Shown piece after piece: positions 1 through 10,134 of a stretch of 21,005 nt of DNA (the first letter of the stretch is position 1; every line of letters begins with the position of its first letter). A model generated the notes under the pieces. It searched no databases. It was not told the DNA's origin and saw only the letters and a list, made by a program, of their open reading frames with translations. The position numbers and the translations under genes were made by a program. The stretch comes from Xanthoparmelia taractica (Eukaryota > Ascomycota > Lecanoromycetes > Lecanorales > Parmeliaceae): the NCBI GenBank assembly GCA_033085395.1, contig JANQBS010000462.1, forward strand, positions 1 through 21,005. Direction: 5' to 3'.

Positions 1-2059
1 CTTTATTATATATTCGAAGATATTAATCTTTATATTATTTATATAAAGCGTGTAACTTTAATAACTAAGAATATATAGTTATAAAGAATAATTATAAATT
101 CTTTTTATAATATAAAGAGAGAAAAAGAGAATTTACTATTATAAAATAGATAATAGATTATTATTATAATTAGCGTGCTAGCAAATCTTCTAATAATTAA
201 ATAAATTAAATATATTAATAATAATAAAAATAATTTATTAAGCTCTAGATAATTACAAAGATCTTTTATAATACGATATTAAATACGATAGCGAGCTTAG
301 CTTAATAACGTAATAATAAAGTAGAGTAATAGTAATAGCGATAATAAAGTGAAGTAATAGCTAGAATAATAATTAGAATACGTTCGCATAATTTTATATA
401 GAGTAACTTCTTCTATATATAGTATATTTCCCATATTCCTACATATAACATAGAATACTCCTGCATATACTAGAAATTTCCCAGATTATTCCATAATATT
501 AGCATGTCTCCCAGACTATTCCATAAAAATCAAATGATATAATATCGATATTTTATATCCCAGACTATTTTAGATCTTTCCGACTCGTAATTCTAATAAA
601 CGAGATAAGGGTCTTTATAAAGTTATTAAGTTATAATCGATCTACGATAATCTTTGCCTTTAATTATATCTTATAATTATATTTATATTATATCTTTAAA
701 GACTCGTTATTAATTAAATTAAATTCTTATTCTAAGTTATCTAGATTTTAACGATATTAAATAATAATAGATTTATCGTTTAAATTACTAATAACTCTTA
801 AAATTACCTCGCTTTCCCGATATAGAATTATATTCGCTATCGCTACTATATTAATATTTCGTATATTAGAATTTATTATCTACTTTAGAAAATTTTCTCG
901 CTTATTTATTAAAAGATAAACTCGCTTAAATGCGCTTATATATACGCGCTTCGAGATTTTTATACTATATTTATCTACTATATCGTAGACTCGAATAATA
1001 ATAATATAGTAATTCATAACGTGTTATTTGACGAAGTTAAGATATTCTTCGTTCGTATTATTATCTATTAATCGATACTCGCGTAAGACTTTCTTTATTA
1101 TAAGAGTAATATCTTATTAATATCATAAAGTTAATTATCGCTTAATTTATTTATAATAAATCGAGAAAGCTCTTAATAAGTAACGACGTAAAAATCGATA
1201 TTAACTATTATAATATTATCTTTCTCTTCTCTCTTATCTATTAACTTATATACTTAAAATATAAAAATCTTCTAAGATTAATAAAATAAGAAATTTATCG
1301 AAATTAATCGTCTAATATATTTTATATCTTAACTTCTATTCTTTTAACTCTAATTAGTTTCTAAAGTTATATTATTATTTACTTTATTATATCGTGTATA
1401 AAGAAGGTATATAATATATTAAATATTTAAGCGATATAAACGTTAAATAAATAATATTTTTAATTAAAGTTTAAGATATTATATATATTTATTTCTATCG
1501 AAATATATGATTTATAGCGTTATCTAAAAAGTCGCAATTTCGTTAAGCTATAAATACGAGTTTTATAATTTATATATAGATTCTCGCGCTCGTCGAGAGT
1601 AATCTTATAAATAAAATAATAACGATTATTCTTAACGAAGATAATAAATATCTATTTTTTATAATTACTCGTTATAATAATTAAAATAAGATAATATCTT
1701 TAAATAACGCTATTCGCTTATATTGAATTAATTTTTATCTTAAAATACGCAAAGTAACGTTAATAGCGACTTACGTCTTAATATATAGCGTATTACGTAA
1801 TAATAAACCTCTATTCTAACACGCTTATAAATAATAAGTATAAGTTTTAATAATATTAATTTTAGACGTCGAGAAGCGCGTCGCGTCTTGCGATTAAGAT
1901 TATCTATAGTAATATAAATTTATTACGTCTACTGGTTCTCATATGTCTAAGATAAATATATTTTATTTATTATTAATTTAATTAAAATAATAATAGCGTT
2001 AAAGAGAAGCTAATCTTATATTTTCTATTATTAATTTATAATATATATCTCGCTAAAGA
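1..2059. repeat. AT-rich RIP-degraded repeat DNA, no intact gene
   Basis: This stretch consists almost entirely of A and T with stop codons in every frame. CpA and TpG are scarce, TpA is abundant, and most remaining C is in CpG or CpT. That pattern is expected of repeat-induced point mutation in ascomycetes, which converts CpA to TpA. A short motif, CCAGAYTATT, recurs at 481, 511 and about 560 and may be a remnant of a long terminal repeat. The part near 1930-2059 lies directly before recognisable gypsy integrase remains and is probably the upstream part of the same retrotransposon, but I could not align it to a domain with confidence. Confidence 0.8.
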
Positions 2060-2708
2060 TTAACTCTTTATTTATATTTTATTATCGAATCGAAATATAT
2101 ACTATATTAGAGACGAAAGAGATATAATCGATTATAAAGCTTATTAAGTTTATTATATTACGATAAAGAAGAATTAATTAAGCGATAAAGATCGCTTTAC
2201 GCTATTACTTAATTATAAATTTAAATAAAAACTTTATTACTATTTTACTCTATATATAGATTATTTTAAATAATTTATATAATACTTTTATCGACGCGAC
2301 GTCGAATAAAATCATATATAAATTTTATATTAATAATATCTTAGAATTACTAGTCGATCTTTCTCTAAAAAACTTTTCTTAGATTCGAATAATAAGATAA
2401 AAACTAAGAAGTTTATCGCTTAAGTTAACGCGATAATTAAATATTATTATAATACGCGCTATATTAGTCTTACGCTAAGAAAGAAAGTATATTTACGCTT
2501 ATATAATAATTACTTCGTACTCGAATTACTTAATAGAAAGCTATCTATTTAACGTATCGAATCTTTTATTATTAAATATTAAATAAGTTATCTTATATAT
2601 AAATTAAAATTATTATTTATTATAAAGATATATTTAATTATATTAATAATATAATTAAAGCTCTATTTAAATAAGAAAGATCTCTTTAATAGAATTCGTA
2701 ATTATAAG
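2060..2708 (+). pseudogene. RIP-degraded Ty3/gypsy integrase remnant
   Basis: Conceptual translation gives stop-riddled but recognisable gypsy-type polyprotein. Around 2165-2390 it resembles the integrase segment that follows the catalytic core (INQAIKIALRYYL at about 2175, in place of the usual ERTNQ-type motif). In another frame, about 2450-2700 gives VYLRLYNNYF, then LNRKLSI and RIESF, then YKLKL, ending near LNKKDLFNR. This is the order seen in the C-terminal domain of fungal gypsy integrases (lysine/arginine-rich YLRLH, LSxRKLS, QRIGPF, YxLELP, PF.R). Substitutions are mostly those that C-to-T or G-to-A transitions would cause. No active element is encoded. The copy is interrupted just downstream by the small TIR element at 2711. 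Confidence 0.75.
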
Positions 2709-2710
2709 TA

Positions 2711-2982
2711 CGGGTCGGAAAGGTGTGATATCTGTTGAACATAGTCGTTTTTAACTTTTTTTCAACTTTTTTTAAAAAATTATATCTTTTTAATCTATTT
2801 ATAGAATTTTATAATTATATAAGCGTTCGCTTAAGCTTTTTATGTATTTTTAGAATATAAAAAAAATATTACGTAATATATTATTAAAAACTTAATGGGA
2901 GTATAGGATATCCCATACCTTTCGGTATAGTATTCGAAAAACTAGTCCCATACTATCAAATATATCACACCTTTTCGACCCG
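2711..2982. mobile_element. 272-bp TA-flanked TIR element (MITE), copy 1
   Basis: The element starts CGGGTCGGAAAGGTGTGATA and ends with its inverted complement, with one mismatch (G/A) over about 21 bp. TA is present on both sides (2709-2710 and 2983-2984), as for Tc1/mariner/pogo-type insertions. There is no ORF, so it is non-autonomous. It carries an internal hairpin near 2926 (ATACC/GGTAT). A second copy starts at 20931 and has a different flank left of the TA, which supports this boundary. Unlike its surroundings it keeps CpA and GC-rich stretches. It therefore either inserted into the gypsy remnant after RIP or is too short to be a RIP target. The transposase family is inferred only from the TA duplication. 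Confidence 0.85.
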
Positions 2983-4560
2983 TACTTACGTATTAATTAT
3001 ATTAATAAAGATTATATAAAGAAGATAAAAAGCGATTAAAATAATCTATTACGCTATTAGATAGTCTTCGAAATCTATTAAATATATAAAAACGAAGAAG
3101 TAGCGAAAATATTTTTATTAATTTTAGCGAATATTAAGATACTTAAATATAGAAATCACGAGCTAAGAGTAAATTTACTATACGAAAATTAGATCTTAGA
3201 ATATAATTCTATCGCGATAATAAAAAAGATATAAACTATATACGATAAACTCGAATTTAAGAAAATAGAAGTAAAGATCTTTAGCTTAATAATTATATAG
3301 ACGCTAAATTAAATTATTATAATCTTAAGACGTTAATATACGAAGATCGAGATAATCTCTAATCGTAATAATATAAGATATTCTTTATTTAAGTCTTAAT
3401 TAATTAGTAATTTAAGCGAAATATTTTATAATACTAGAAAAAGAGCGCGAATCTTTATAGTAGAGAAATTTATTATCTCTTTCGAAGAGAGCTCTATTTT
3501 CTTTTTAGATAAGCTAAGTTCGATCTCGCGAATAAATAAACTTATAATTAATTAAAAATCGTAAGATAAATATAATATTCTTTTTAAAGATAGTATTATT
3601 AATAACTTTATCTTCTTTAATCTTAAAGAATATAATTCGCTATAATAATAATCTATTATAAAAATAGAATTATTATAATTAATAGCGCTTCGAGCGTAAT
3701 TAATTAATTATATAGATCGAGCTCGACGAAATTAAAAAGTAATTAAGTATAGCGTAAAATAATTTAGAGATAGCGATTAAGAATCTATTTAGAATAGAAG
3801 ATAAAATTATTTTTCTTATAATATACGTTAAAGATTTACGTTAAATTATAAAATAGTTTATAAAGAAGCTATAACGTATAATTAAATTAAATTTTTAATT
3901 TATAAGTCTAATATAAATCGAGAGTTTAATTAAAAAGAAAAAAAATAGATATATTAAAGCTCTTTAGTTCGCTACTATACTATTAACAAATATTAAGTAT
4001 ATCTTATAAAAGAATAATAATATTGCGATAAAGCTACGCTCGTATCTTTTAGCTCTAATAAAGCGATTTTTTAATAATAATAATTTTTAGAATTTAAAAT
4101 TATCTTAAAATAATAATCGCGTTATATTATAGAAAAAGAAGAGTATTAAGCTTAACGATATTAAGAAATCTAATACGAATTATTAATTATTCGACTCGTT
4201 AAATTTTAATAGCGATAATAATATTAATTTATTTATTCTCTTACCTCGAAGACGATTAACGTTAATATTTATTTTATCGATATTTATATTTATTATATTA
4301 TTATTAGACGTACTTAAGTTTAAATTTCTTAAATCTCGAGTAGTAATTAAATTACTATTTAATAATCGTATTAATTCTTAAATTATACGCTATTATATAA
4401 ATTATTAAATTGATATTTTATTAAATACGTCGCGAATAGTAAAAGATATTAAGACGATAGTAAGATAAGAGACTAAATATAATATTTAGTATATACTAGA
4501 AAGAAATATAATTAAGTTTAATATAGATCTAAAGGGATCTCGTTAGCTAGCGAGAACGCT
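2983..4560. repeat. AT-rich RIP-degraded repeat DNA
   Basis: Same composition as the left end: TpA-rich, CpA-poor, stops in all frames and no RNA gene. It probably contains the 3' part of the retrotransposon interrupted by the small element, followed by other repeats, but no domain could be recognised in any frame. The composition shifts at about 4540-4570, where longer non-RIP-like words appear. Confidence 0.75.
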
Positions 4561-4606
4561 GATTTTTCCCGTTATCCGATAGATTATTACGAATAGTATC
4601 TATCTA

Positions 4607-4671
4607 ATGCTAGTATTATGCTAGTATCGAATTAGTACCTGTCTCGGTCGTGACTAGTACCTATCTCGATC
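4607..4671. repeat. Short diverged tandem repeats
   Basis: Two adjacent small repeats are visible. ATGCTAGTAT occurs twice at a spacing of about 12 bp (4607-4629). TAGTACCTRTCTCGRTC occurs twice at 22-bp spacing (about 4633 and 4655). The differences inside the second pair are only transitions, fitting mild RIP or deamination. No coding potential. Confidence 0.6.
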
Positions 4672-4834
4672 AAAGCAAGTAGTATTTAGATAGTAGTTTT
4701 CGTTAGAAGAAATCAATTATCTTTTCACTTAACTTTTCAATGCTTAATAAAAATATTTCGAGTATATTTATAAAATCTTAATTCGAGTCTCTGCGAGAAT
4801 TAGTCTAGGACTTTTATAATTAACTACTTGAGAT

Positions 4835-4970
4835 CCTACGGGGTGCCCTGAAGGCGTTAATCTTATTCGCTCGAGTAGCCCTATGGGGTACTCTAGTAGC
4901 GAGCTAATCAAGTCGCTTGGATAGCCCTGCGGGGTACTCTGAAAGGCGCATCTGCTAGCATTCTTTTGCA
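4835..4970. repeat. Three-copy diverged tandem repeat, period about 45 bp
   Basis: A core of the form CCCTRYGGGGTACTCTGAAGG recurs at about 4836, 4881 and 4927, giving periods of 45 and 46 bp. A minus-strand ORF of 94 codons (4768-5052) crosses these repeats. Its residues only reflect the repeat (PQGYPSD, YPIGLLE, PSGHPVG, about 15 residues apart). It shows no domain and is probably not a gene. The copies differ mainly by transitions. The block lies between the RIP zone and the COG4 3' end and is most likely part of an old element. Confidence 0.6.
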
Positions 4971-4980
4971 CGCACGAGTA

Positions 4981-4999
4981 GTCGCTCGGGGCGAGCGAC
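4981..4999. repeat. Perfect 8-bp-stem hairpin
   Basis: GTCGCTCG and CGAGCGAC form a perfect inverted repeat around a GGG loop. About 30 bp further on a second, imperfect hairpin (AAGGCCC-GAA-GGGTCCTT, about 5021-5038) follows. These sit next to the 45-bp tandem repeat and probably belong to the same decayed element. There is no T-tract that would suggest a Pol III terminator. Confidence 0.45.
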
Positions 5000-5052
5000 C
5001 CTAAGGGGGGGATAGTTGTAAGGCCCGAAGGGTCCTTAGCATATCTATTCAA

Positions 5053-5453
5053 ATAGGGGTGATTGCAAAATAAGCGGCAACACCCCGGTGGCTTTTAGAC
5101 TCTGTAGCGCAGTGGTATGGGGGCTAGATGCCTCGCATAGCCCTGACAATTAATTAAAATCAATAAAAAACCTTACCAGTAGCGGACTTAGCCCTAACCC
5201 TAATGTTGCATATCCCAGGGAATACGAGTATCTTGTCACCAAGTGCGTCTTGTAAACAGATATTCAGCTCACTAGACACAGACAATCGACGGCTACCGTT
5301 GCGTGACTTGTGGGCGCGCTAATGCATTCTATTCGTACATGATTATAAGAATCGGCATATAAACGCTGATTTTGAGCCGGTAAATAAGGGTATCTTTGCT
5401 AGGTACTAGGAACGATCTTCTTATATGCGTGGTGGATTGCTCGCTAGATCTGG
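5053..5453. other. Intergenic transition region downstream of COG4
   Basis: About 400 bp of ordinary base composition between the repeat block and the COG4 stop codon. It contains two CCCTAA units in tandem (5192-5203) and a GGGCTA/TAGCCC hairpin near 5121-5143, but no supported gene. The COG4 3' UTR must lie in the part next to 5453. Confidence 0.5.
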
Positions 5454-7971
5454 TCATCTCCTCACCATCCCACGAGCACGCGCACGCTCTTCGCTGTCGA
5501 TCTTCCACTCCATGCCCTCCTCTTCTGCGCCTGCTGAAGACGTGGCTTGCAGCTCCTCCCACTCGTCGTCCTCCATGTTCATAACAAGGCAGATTTGCGT
5601 ACACCTTGTAAAGGCATCCCGCAACCCGTATCGACCACCACTGACCACTATACTCACAATGCTTGCAATATCTCGCTCTAGTCGTACAGCTCCTAGATCA
5701 TCAAGACGCCCATAATAGCTCCAGATTCGCTTCTCTAGCATTTCACCAAGATATGAGATGATTGTTGCAAGAAGTCTTTGATAGTTTCGCTCGGTGATCA
5801 ATCTCATCACAGGCTCTGTCAAGATGTCCCAGCCCCTTTGGAAATGGCGTTGGACTGCGTTGTCCACTTGACTTCCATTTCCATCATCGTTCTCTCCATC
5901 TCGATGCAAGTCCTCGAACTTCTCCTGGGTCATTTGATAGTCAACATCGCGAAATGCATCAGCGAGGATTGGGCGAAGACGGGGCTTCATAACGTTCTTG
6001 AAAACTACGAATATTCCGTCGCTGATCAGCTCTGACGTTTTGCCCTCGAAACTATTCTGCAAGGACTTCAGCGCCTTCCCTACTGTCATAGCATCATGAT
6101 CTAGGGGGAAAAGAGCTGCTAACGATTCAGATGAGACATTCCTGCCACTGTTTGCCGAGGCTGCGGCGCGTCCTGTCTCAATACGAGATTGGACTATTCG
6201 CTTCACATAGTCTGCAGCAACATCCAGGTTGTTGATTAGGACTAAGAACGATATAATCGTTTGCTCGCCTGGCGGAGCACCTTGAACTGTGACTTTTGGG
6301 TAGGTCTCGTCCCGCATCTTTCTTTGAATCATACCAATGAAGTCAGAGCCAAGCACTCTCGCGATAGTAGGGATGATGCTTGAGATTACTGCTTGTTGGG
6401 ATGTTGCAAGAGACTTTTCAATGACTTGGTTGACAATGTACATCACATCATCAACAGCGGAACTGATGTAAGGTGGATTAGAAGGTAGAGCCTGCTTAAG
6501 ATTTAGAGACAGATCCGATGGTTGCTCATCTAATTGAAATGCTTTCTCGACTGATCTCCGGACGAAGAAAGTTGTCATAATATTGAATGGCGTAACTAAT
6601 GTATCAGTAACTTTTTGGTTCAAGCTTGAATTGACTAGTAGTGGTGGCGCCACCAGATCCAGAGTGCCGCCCTCAAGTTCTGAGGAAGGTTCCTGTTCGT
6701 GTCAGTGACCACGTTCTCAATCCAGTGGGTCGCCGTTTCTTTACCTTGCACTTCGCGGCTATGAAGCTTGAGTAGAGTGACCATCGCCCTAACATTAGGG
6801 CGATCTCGCTTAGGACGCCATCAACCTCCTTCATATCCACCACTTCATCTTCACAAGCCTGCGGCTCTGCCGCTGAGCCTCTCTGGGCGGGAGAGCCAGC
6901 ACGAGGGGTACCACTTCTCGCTGGCTGCGCTGGGAGAAAGCTTTGGAAAAGGAAGGTGAATGCGTAGGATCTTATGTCGGTGAGTTTACGGCCCACACTT
7001 CGTTCATCACTCCAAGTATCTAGGATAATGCCACCTTGGACATCAACCTCCAGCTGTAGCCGTTCGATGACCTTCACCATCCGTCCGACGCCGTAGTGGC
7101 GCTGCACGAGGGCCCCATGATCCTCAACGATCTGTGCAATATGCTCGAATAATTTCGTCAGGACATTAGCGTAGAAGAAGCTCTCGCGTCTCTGATTTCC
7201 TCCCGTGCCGGCGTTCAGATTGGCGCGGGCTCGGTATGCAACTCCTTGACAGACATATCGGCCATAGACATCGAGGCCGACCTCGGGTTTTCCGATGAGG
7301 GGGAATAGTTTGAAGAAGCGAGTGACTTTGCCTCCGTTTCCTTCTTGTGCAGCTTTCTCGAATTCACGAAGGAAAAGACCACGCAGTGATTCTGCAGCAT
7401 GGTTCAAAGTCACATTAGGGGGATCCGGGACTTCGGCGGTGGGCACCATCTCTTCCGCGAAAGACCCGTTCACAATTTCTTTTGAAATCTTGGAGGCACG
7501 ACTGAGATATCCAGCAGCTGCTTCCCAATCTTGAGGAGCTCCCATGGACCCAGTCACCCCCAAGACACATGCTTTGAGCTCAGCCACTTGTTCTACAACA
7601 TCCAGAGTACACCTCACCCTGGCTTGCTCCAGGTCCAGTCGCTTTACCGCACCGGAAATACGTGTCGCAGTTGCGGCAGCACCGGACAGGATATCAGTAC
7701 CGATCGATCTTGTCGCCACAGCCTGAGATCCAATCTGGGCACGCAGAAGGTCCAAGCGGTCAAGTTCACGGGTGAGATCGCTTTGGGAATATAGAAGATC
7801 ATTGAGACGAGCTGTTACTGAAACCTCCTGCTCGCTCAATTGAGAAAGGCATACCCCGACCTCGACGGTGGACTTTGCTTGATTTAGACTCAATAATCTG
7901 AAATCATTGTCATGATTATTTTGCAATCGAATTGGGGAACAATGTCTAGAAGGCACAATCATGTCCCGCAT
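5454..7971 (-). CDS. COG4: Conserved oligomeric Golgi complex subunit 4
   Basis: COG4 is a lobe A subunit of the COG tethering complex, which captures retrograde vesicles at the Golgi and binds SNAREs. Two exons, 7971-6745 and 6692-5454, joined by a 52-nt intron (6693-6744; GTAAAG donor, CTGAC branch site, ACAG acceptor, phase 0), give 821 aa, close to the family length. The N-terminal part has the typical heptad-rich stretch (LTRELDRLDLLRAQIGSQ), then VKRLDLEQARV, VAELKACVLGVTGSMG and RFFKLFPLIG. The second exon holds TFFVRRSVEKAFQLDE and the C-terminal helical domain ending in an acidic then basic tail. The start used is the first in-frame ATG (7971). Residues before about LNQAKSTVEV do not look conserved, so a separate first exon is possible: ATG 8155, donor 8120, acceptor 7898, phase 2. 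The gene is divergent from HST2. Identity is secure; the 5' end is not. Confidence 0.93.
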
Positions 7972-8507
7972 ATTGGAAACAATAAGACACACAACCTCCG
8001 GTCTCTCCGGATGGGAAAAGATCGGGATTTAACAGCATATCAGCAGTCGCCGAACTTATTATTCTTCGTGTACGCTGGCGAACGTAGTGAGATAGGCACG
8101 ATAGGCAGGAAGAGCCCTACGAGCGAGAAAATTCCGCTTTCAAGGTTCTTGGCATTGATCAAATTACCGCACTCGGCAAGGCGTCCACGCCAACTATGAA
8201 TGTGGTATAGCGTTATTGAACGATAAGTTTACGGGAAAGGGATAGTGATTCTTGGCATGGAAGCAGACGGGAAAAGGTACCTTAGTCGGTTACCTTCCTA
8301 CCTCGGTGGGTATACCAGAACAACAGGTAAGATAACTTCGCAGCTTGAGAATACTCTATCAACGGTAAGGTTACTATTGTATGATAGAAGTATCGGTGGT
8401 CAGGATAATCCCATCAAAGGTCTATCTTCGACTTCACCGCAAATATAGGTCGTCGAAGAAGAGCAAGGCATTCAAAGCCTGCCCAAGGCCGACAACACCG
8501 ATTCGGG
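7972..8507. promoter_or_regulatory. Shared divergent upstream region of COG4 and HST2
   Basis: This stretch of 536 bp separates the chosen COG4 start from the HST2 ATG and must hold both promoters and 5' leaders. ORFs of 67-95 codons cross it on the plus strand, but they show no conserved motif and start at arbitrary positions. Part of the left end may belong to a COG4 first exon and a long intron. No consensus TATA box could be assigned with confidence. Confidence 0.5.
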
Positions 8508-9746
8508 ATGGGTCAAGAGCAGTCCTCCACCATTGATGACAGCGTCCCACCTCAAAGGCTCAAAGAGAGATCGATCAACGCCGTTGCCACATACATCGAA
8601 CAAGGACGTGCTAAGAAGATAGTGGTCATGGTGAGTTTGTTTTCGTACCAGTCAAGTATTTAGAGCTTTCCAATCCGAGTTTAACGGGATGAGGTGTTGT
8701 TTGGACAGACTGGGGCTGGCATTAGCACTTCTGCCGGTATTCCAGATTTTCGATCCCCGGATACCGGCCTCTATGCAAATCTCGCGCGACTCGATTTACC
8801 CTTCGCAGAGGCTGTGTTTGACATATCATTCTTCAGAAAAAACCCACGACCCTTTTACATCCTCGCCCATGAATTATACCCTGGCAGGTACAGGCCAACC
8901 ATCTCACATTCCTTTGTCCGGTTACTTTCCGATAAAGGCCTCTTGCTCAAACTGTTTACCCAGAATATTGATTGCCTTGAGCGGGAAGCAGGTGTGCCAG
9001 AAGACAAGATAGTGGAAGCTCATGGCAGCTTCGCTCGTAATCACTGCATAGAATGCAAGTCATCCTTCCCAAAAGATCTCATGAGACAGGCAGTGCGCAA
9101 ACACGATGTTCCTCATTGTCTTACGCCTCAGTGTAATGGCCTGGTCAAGCCCGATATCGTCTTTTTTGGAGAGCAGCTGCCGGAGGAATTCCATCGGAAC
9201 CGGTCGCTTCCCAGCTCTGCTGATCTGTGCATTGTCATGGGAACTAGCCTGACGGTGCAGCCTTTTGCCAGCTTGCCTGGTTTTTGCTCTGAAGGTGTGC
9301 CAAGAGTACTTATCAACCTCGAGCGCGTTGGAGGGCTGGGCTCTCGGCCAGACGATGTCCTTCTCCTTGGAGATTGTGACACTGGGGTGCGGGAACTTGC
9401 AGCGGCCTTAGGGTGGGAGAAGGATCTTGATGCGCTCTGGGAGAGCACGAGTCAGGAGAAGCCAGTCACTGGTGGGGATCACAAAGTAGCAAGAAACGAT
9501 AAAGATGAATTGCTTGACGACCAAGTTACTAATCTAACGCGAGAGGTTGACCAATCTTTGAAGATTGCCCATGACCATACGGCACGAGTTCGACAAAATT
9601 TGGCGCTAAATAAAGAGGAAAGCGAGCTACCGCAAAACCATGTCACGAACGACAAAACAGAGGAAAGCTCCCAAGTCTCCGGCGCGGCTAAGGGTGATGT
9701 TTTGTCCACCACTAATCCCAGTGGAGCTATGAAAAATTTCCTATAA
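8508..9746 (+). CDS. HST2: NAD-dependent protein deacetylase, Hst2/SIRT2 type
   Basis: Class I sirtuin removing acetyl groups from lysines (histone H4K16 is the known Hst2 target) using NAD+. Two exons, 8508-8630 and 8709-9746, with a 78-nt intron (GTGAGT donor, GACAG acceptor, phase 0), give 386 aa, near Hst2 length. The splice joins IVVM to TGAGISTSAGIPDFRSP, restoring the NAD-binding motif (residues 42-58). An ATG at 8694 lies inside the intron and would lose the N-terminus. Further motifs are TQNID at 125-129, catalytic His146 in EAHGS, zinc cysteines at 154/157 and 178/183, VKPDIVFFGE from 187, GTSLTVQPFASLP from 219 and a LINLE nucleotide-binding strand. The close fit to SIRT2 around FDISFFRKNPRPF and ELYPG separates it from Sir2, Hst3/4 and SIRT5 groups. 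The last 100 residues are charged and probably disordered. Confidence 0.95.
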
Positions 9747-10134
9747 AGAGATGCCTCAAGGATATCTGTACACAACTAGACTTGGTCTGATTGCTTATGG
9801 GTATTCTCCGCTGATGTAAAGTCAAAAAATCGGAATGTTGCTTTAACGAATTCAAAAATTGTTCGCTCCTTCTTTCTAGAGTGACTTAAGTCCGTTTGGG
9901 TATCCTGTTGCTTACCTTCTTTTGGGGTGTCTCTGTCGCCCGATCCTTCCCATTCGTAATCAAGCGTCCGGACAACAGTAACATCTCCGATATAACTTTT
10001 CTATTCACAAGACTACGTTTCTAAAATTACCTTGCAGCGCCTAGCTAGTATTTCTAGTTTCAGAACATTGTCTTTGAGTACTCTGATATGCTCACTTCTC
10101 ACACCTCGACGCCAAGATCGTAAGGGCCGCCGCC
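9747..10134. promoter_or_regulatory. HST2 terminator / kinase promoter and leader
   Basis: Intergenic region of 388 bp between two plus-strand genes. It contains pyrimidine-rich runs (for example CTCCTTCTTTCTAG near 9866-9879), common in fungal promoters and leaders. Several short upstream reading frames are visible: ATG-TAA near 9813, ATG-TTG-CTT-TAA near 9836, and the 11-codon one at 10088. Transcription start sites cannot be placed from sequence. Confidence 0.5.
10088..10123 (+). promoter_or_regulatory. Upstream ORF in the kinase leader
   Basis: ATG at 10088 opens an 11-codon frame (MLTSHTSTPRS) that stops at 10121-10123, only 11 nt before the kinase ATG. The kinase start itself has a strong Kozak context (GCCGCCATGA). 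Such a short spacing usually allows little reinitiation, so translation of the kinase would depend on leaky scanning. Its effect depends on whether the transcript start lies upstream of 10088, which is not known. Confidence 0.45.

Noticed and set aside
4768..5052. 94-codon minus-strand ORF
   Set aside because: It mostly translates the 45-bp tandem repeat, has no domain, and lies in a decayed region.
5105..5143. tRNA-like A-box (TAGCGCAGTGG) followed by a hairpin
   Set aside because: The D-stem cannot pair, no B-box (GGTTCGANNCC type) follows at a suitable distance, and there is no acceptor stem. At best this is a decayed SINE fragment.
5192..5203. Two CCCTAA units resembling telomere repeat
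   Set aside because: Only two units; too short to be an interstitial telomere and expected occasionally by chance.
6653..6692. Apparent frameshift breaking COG4 into two genes
   Set aside because: A canonical 52-nt phase-0 intron (6693-6744) joins the two frames and restores conserved COG4 sequence.
8245..8448. 67-codon plus-strand ORF in the COG4-HST2 intergenic region
   Set aside because: No motif, ordinary intergenic composition, and it would occupy the HST2 promoter or leader.
8694..8708. ATG 8694 as the sirtuin start
   Set aside because: It lies inside the intron; using it loses the conserved helix and IVVM strand just before GAGIST.
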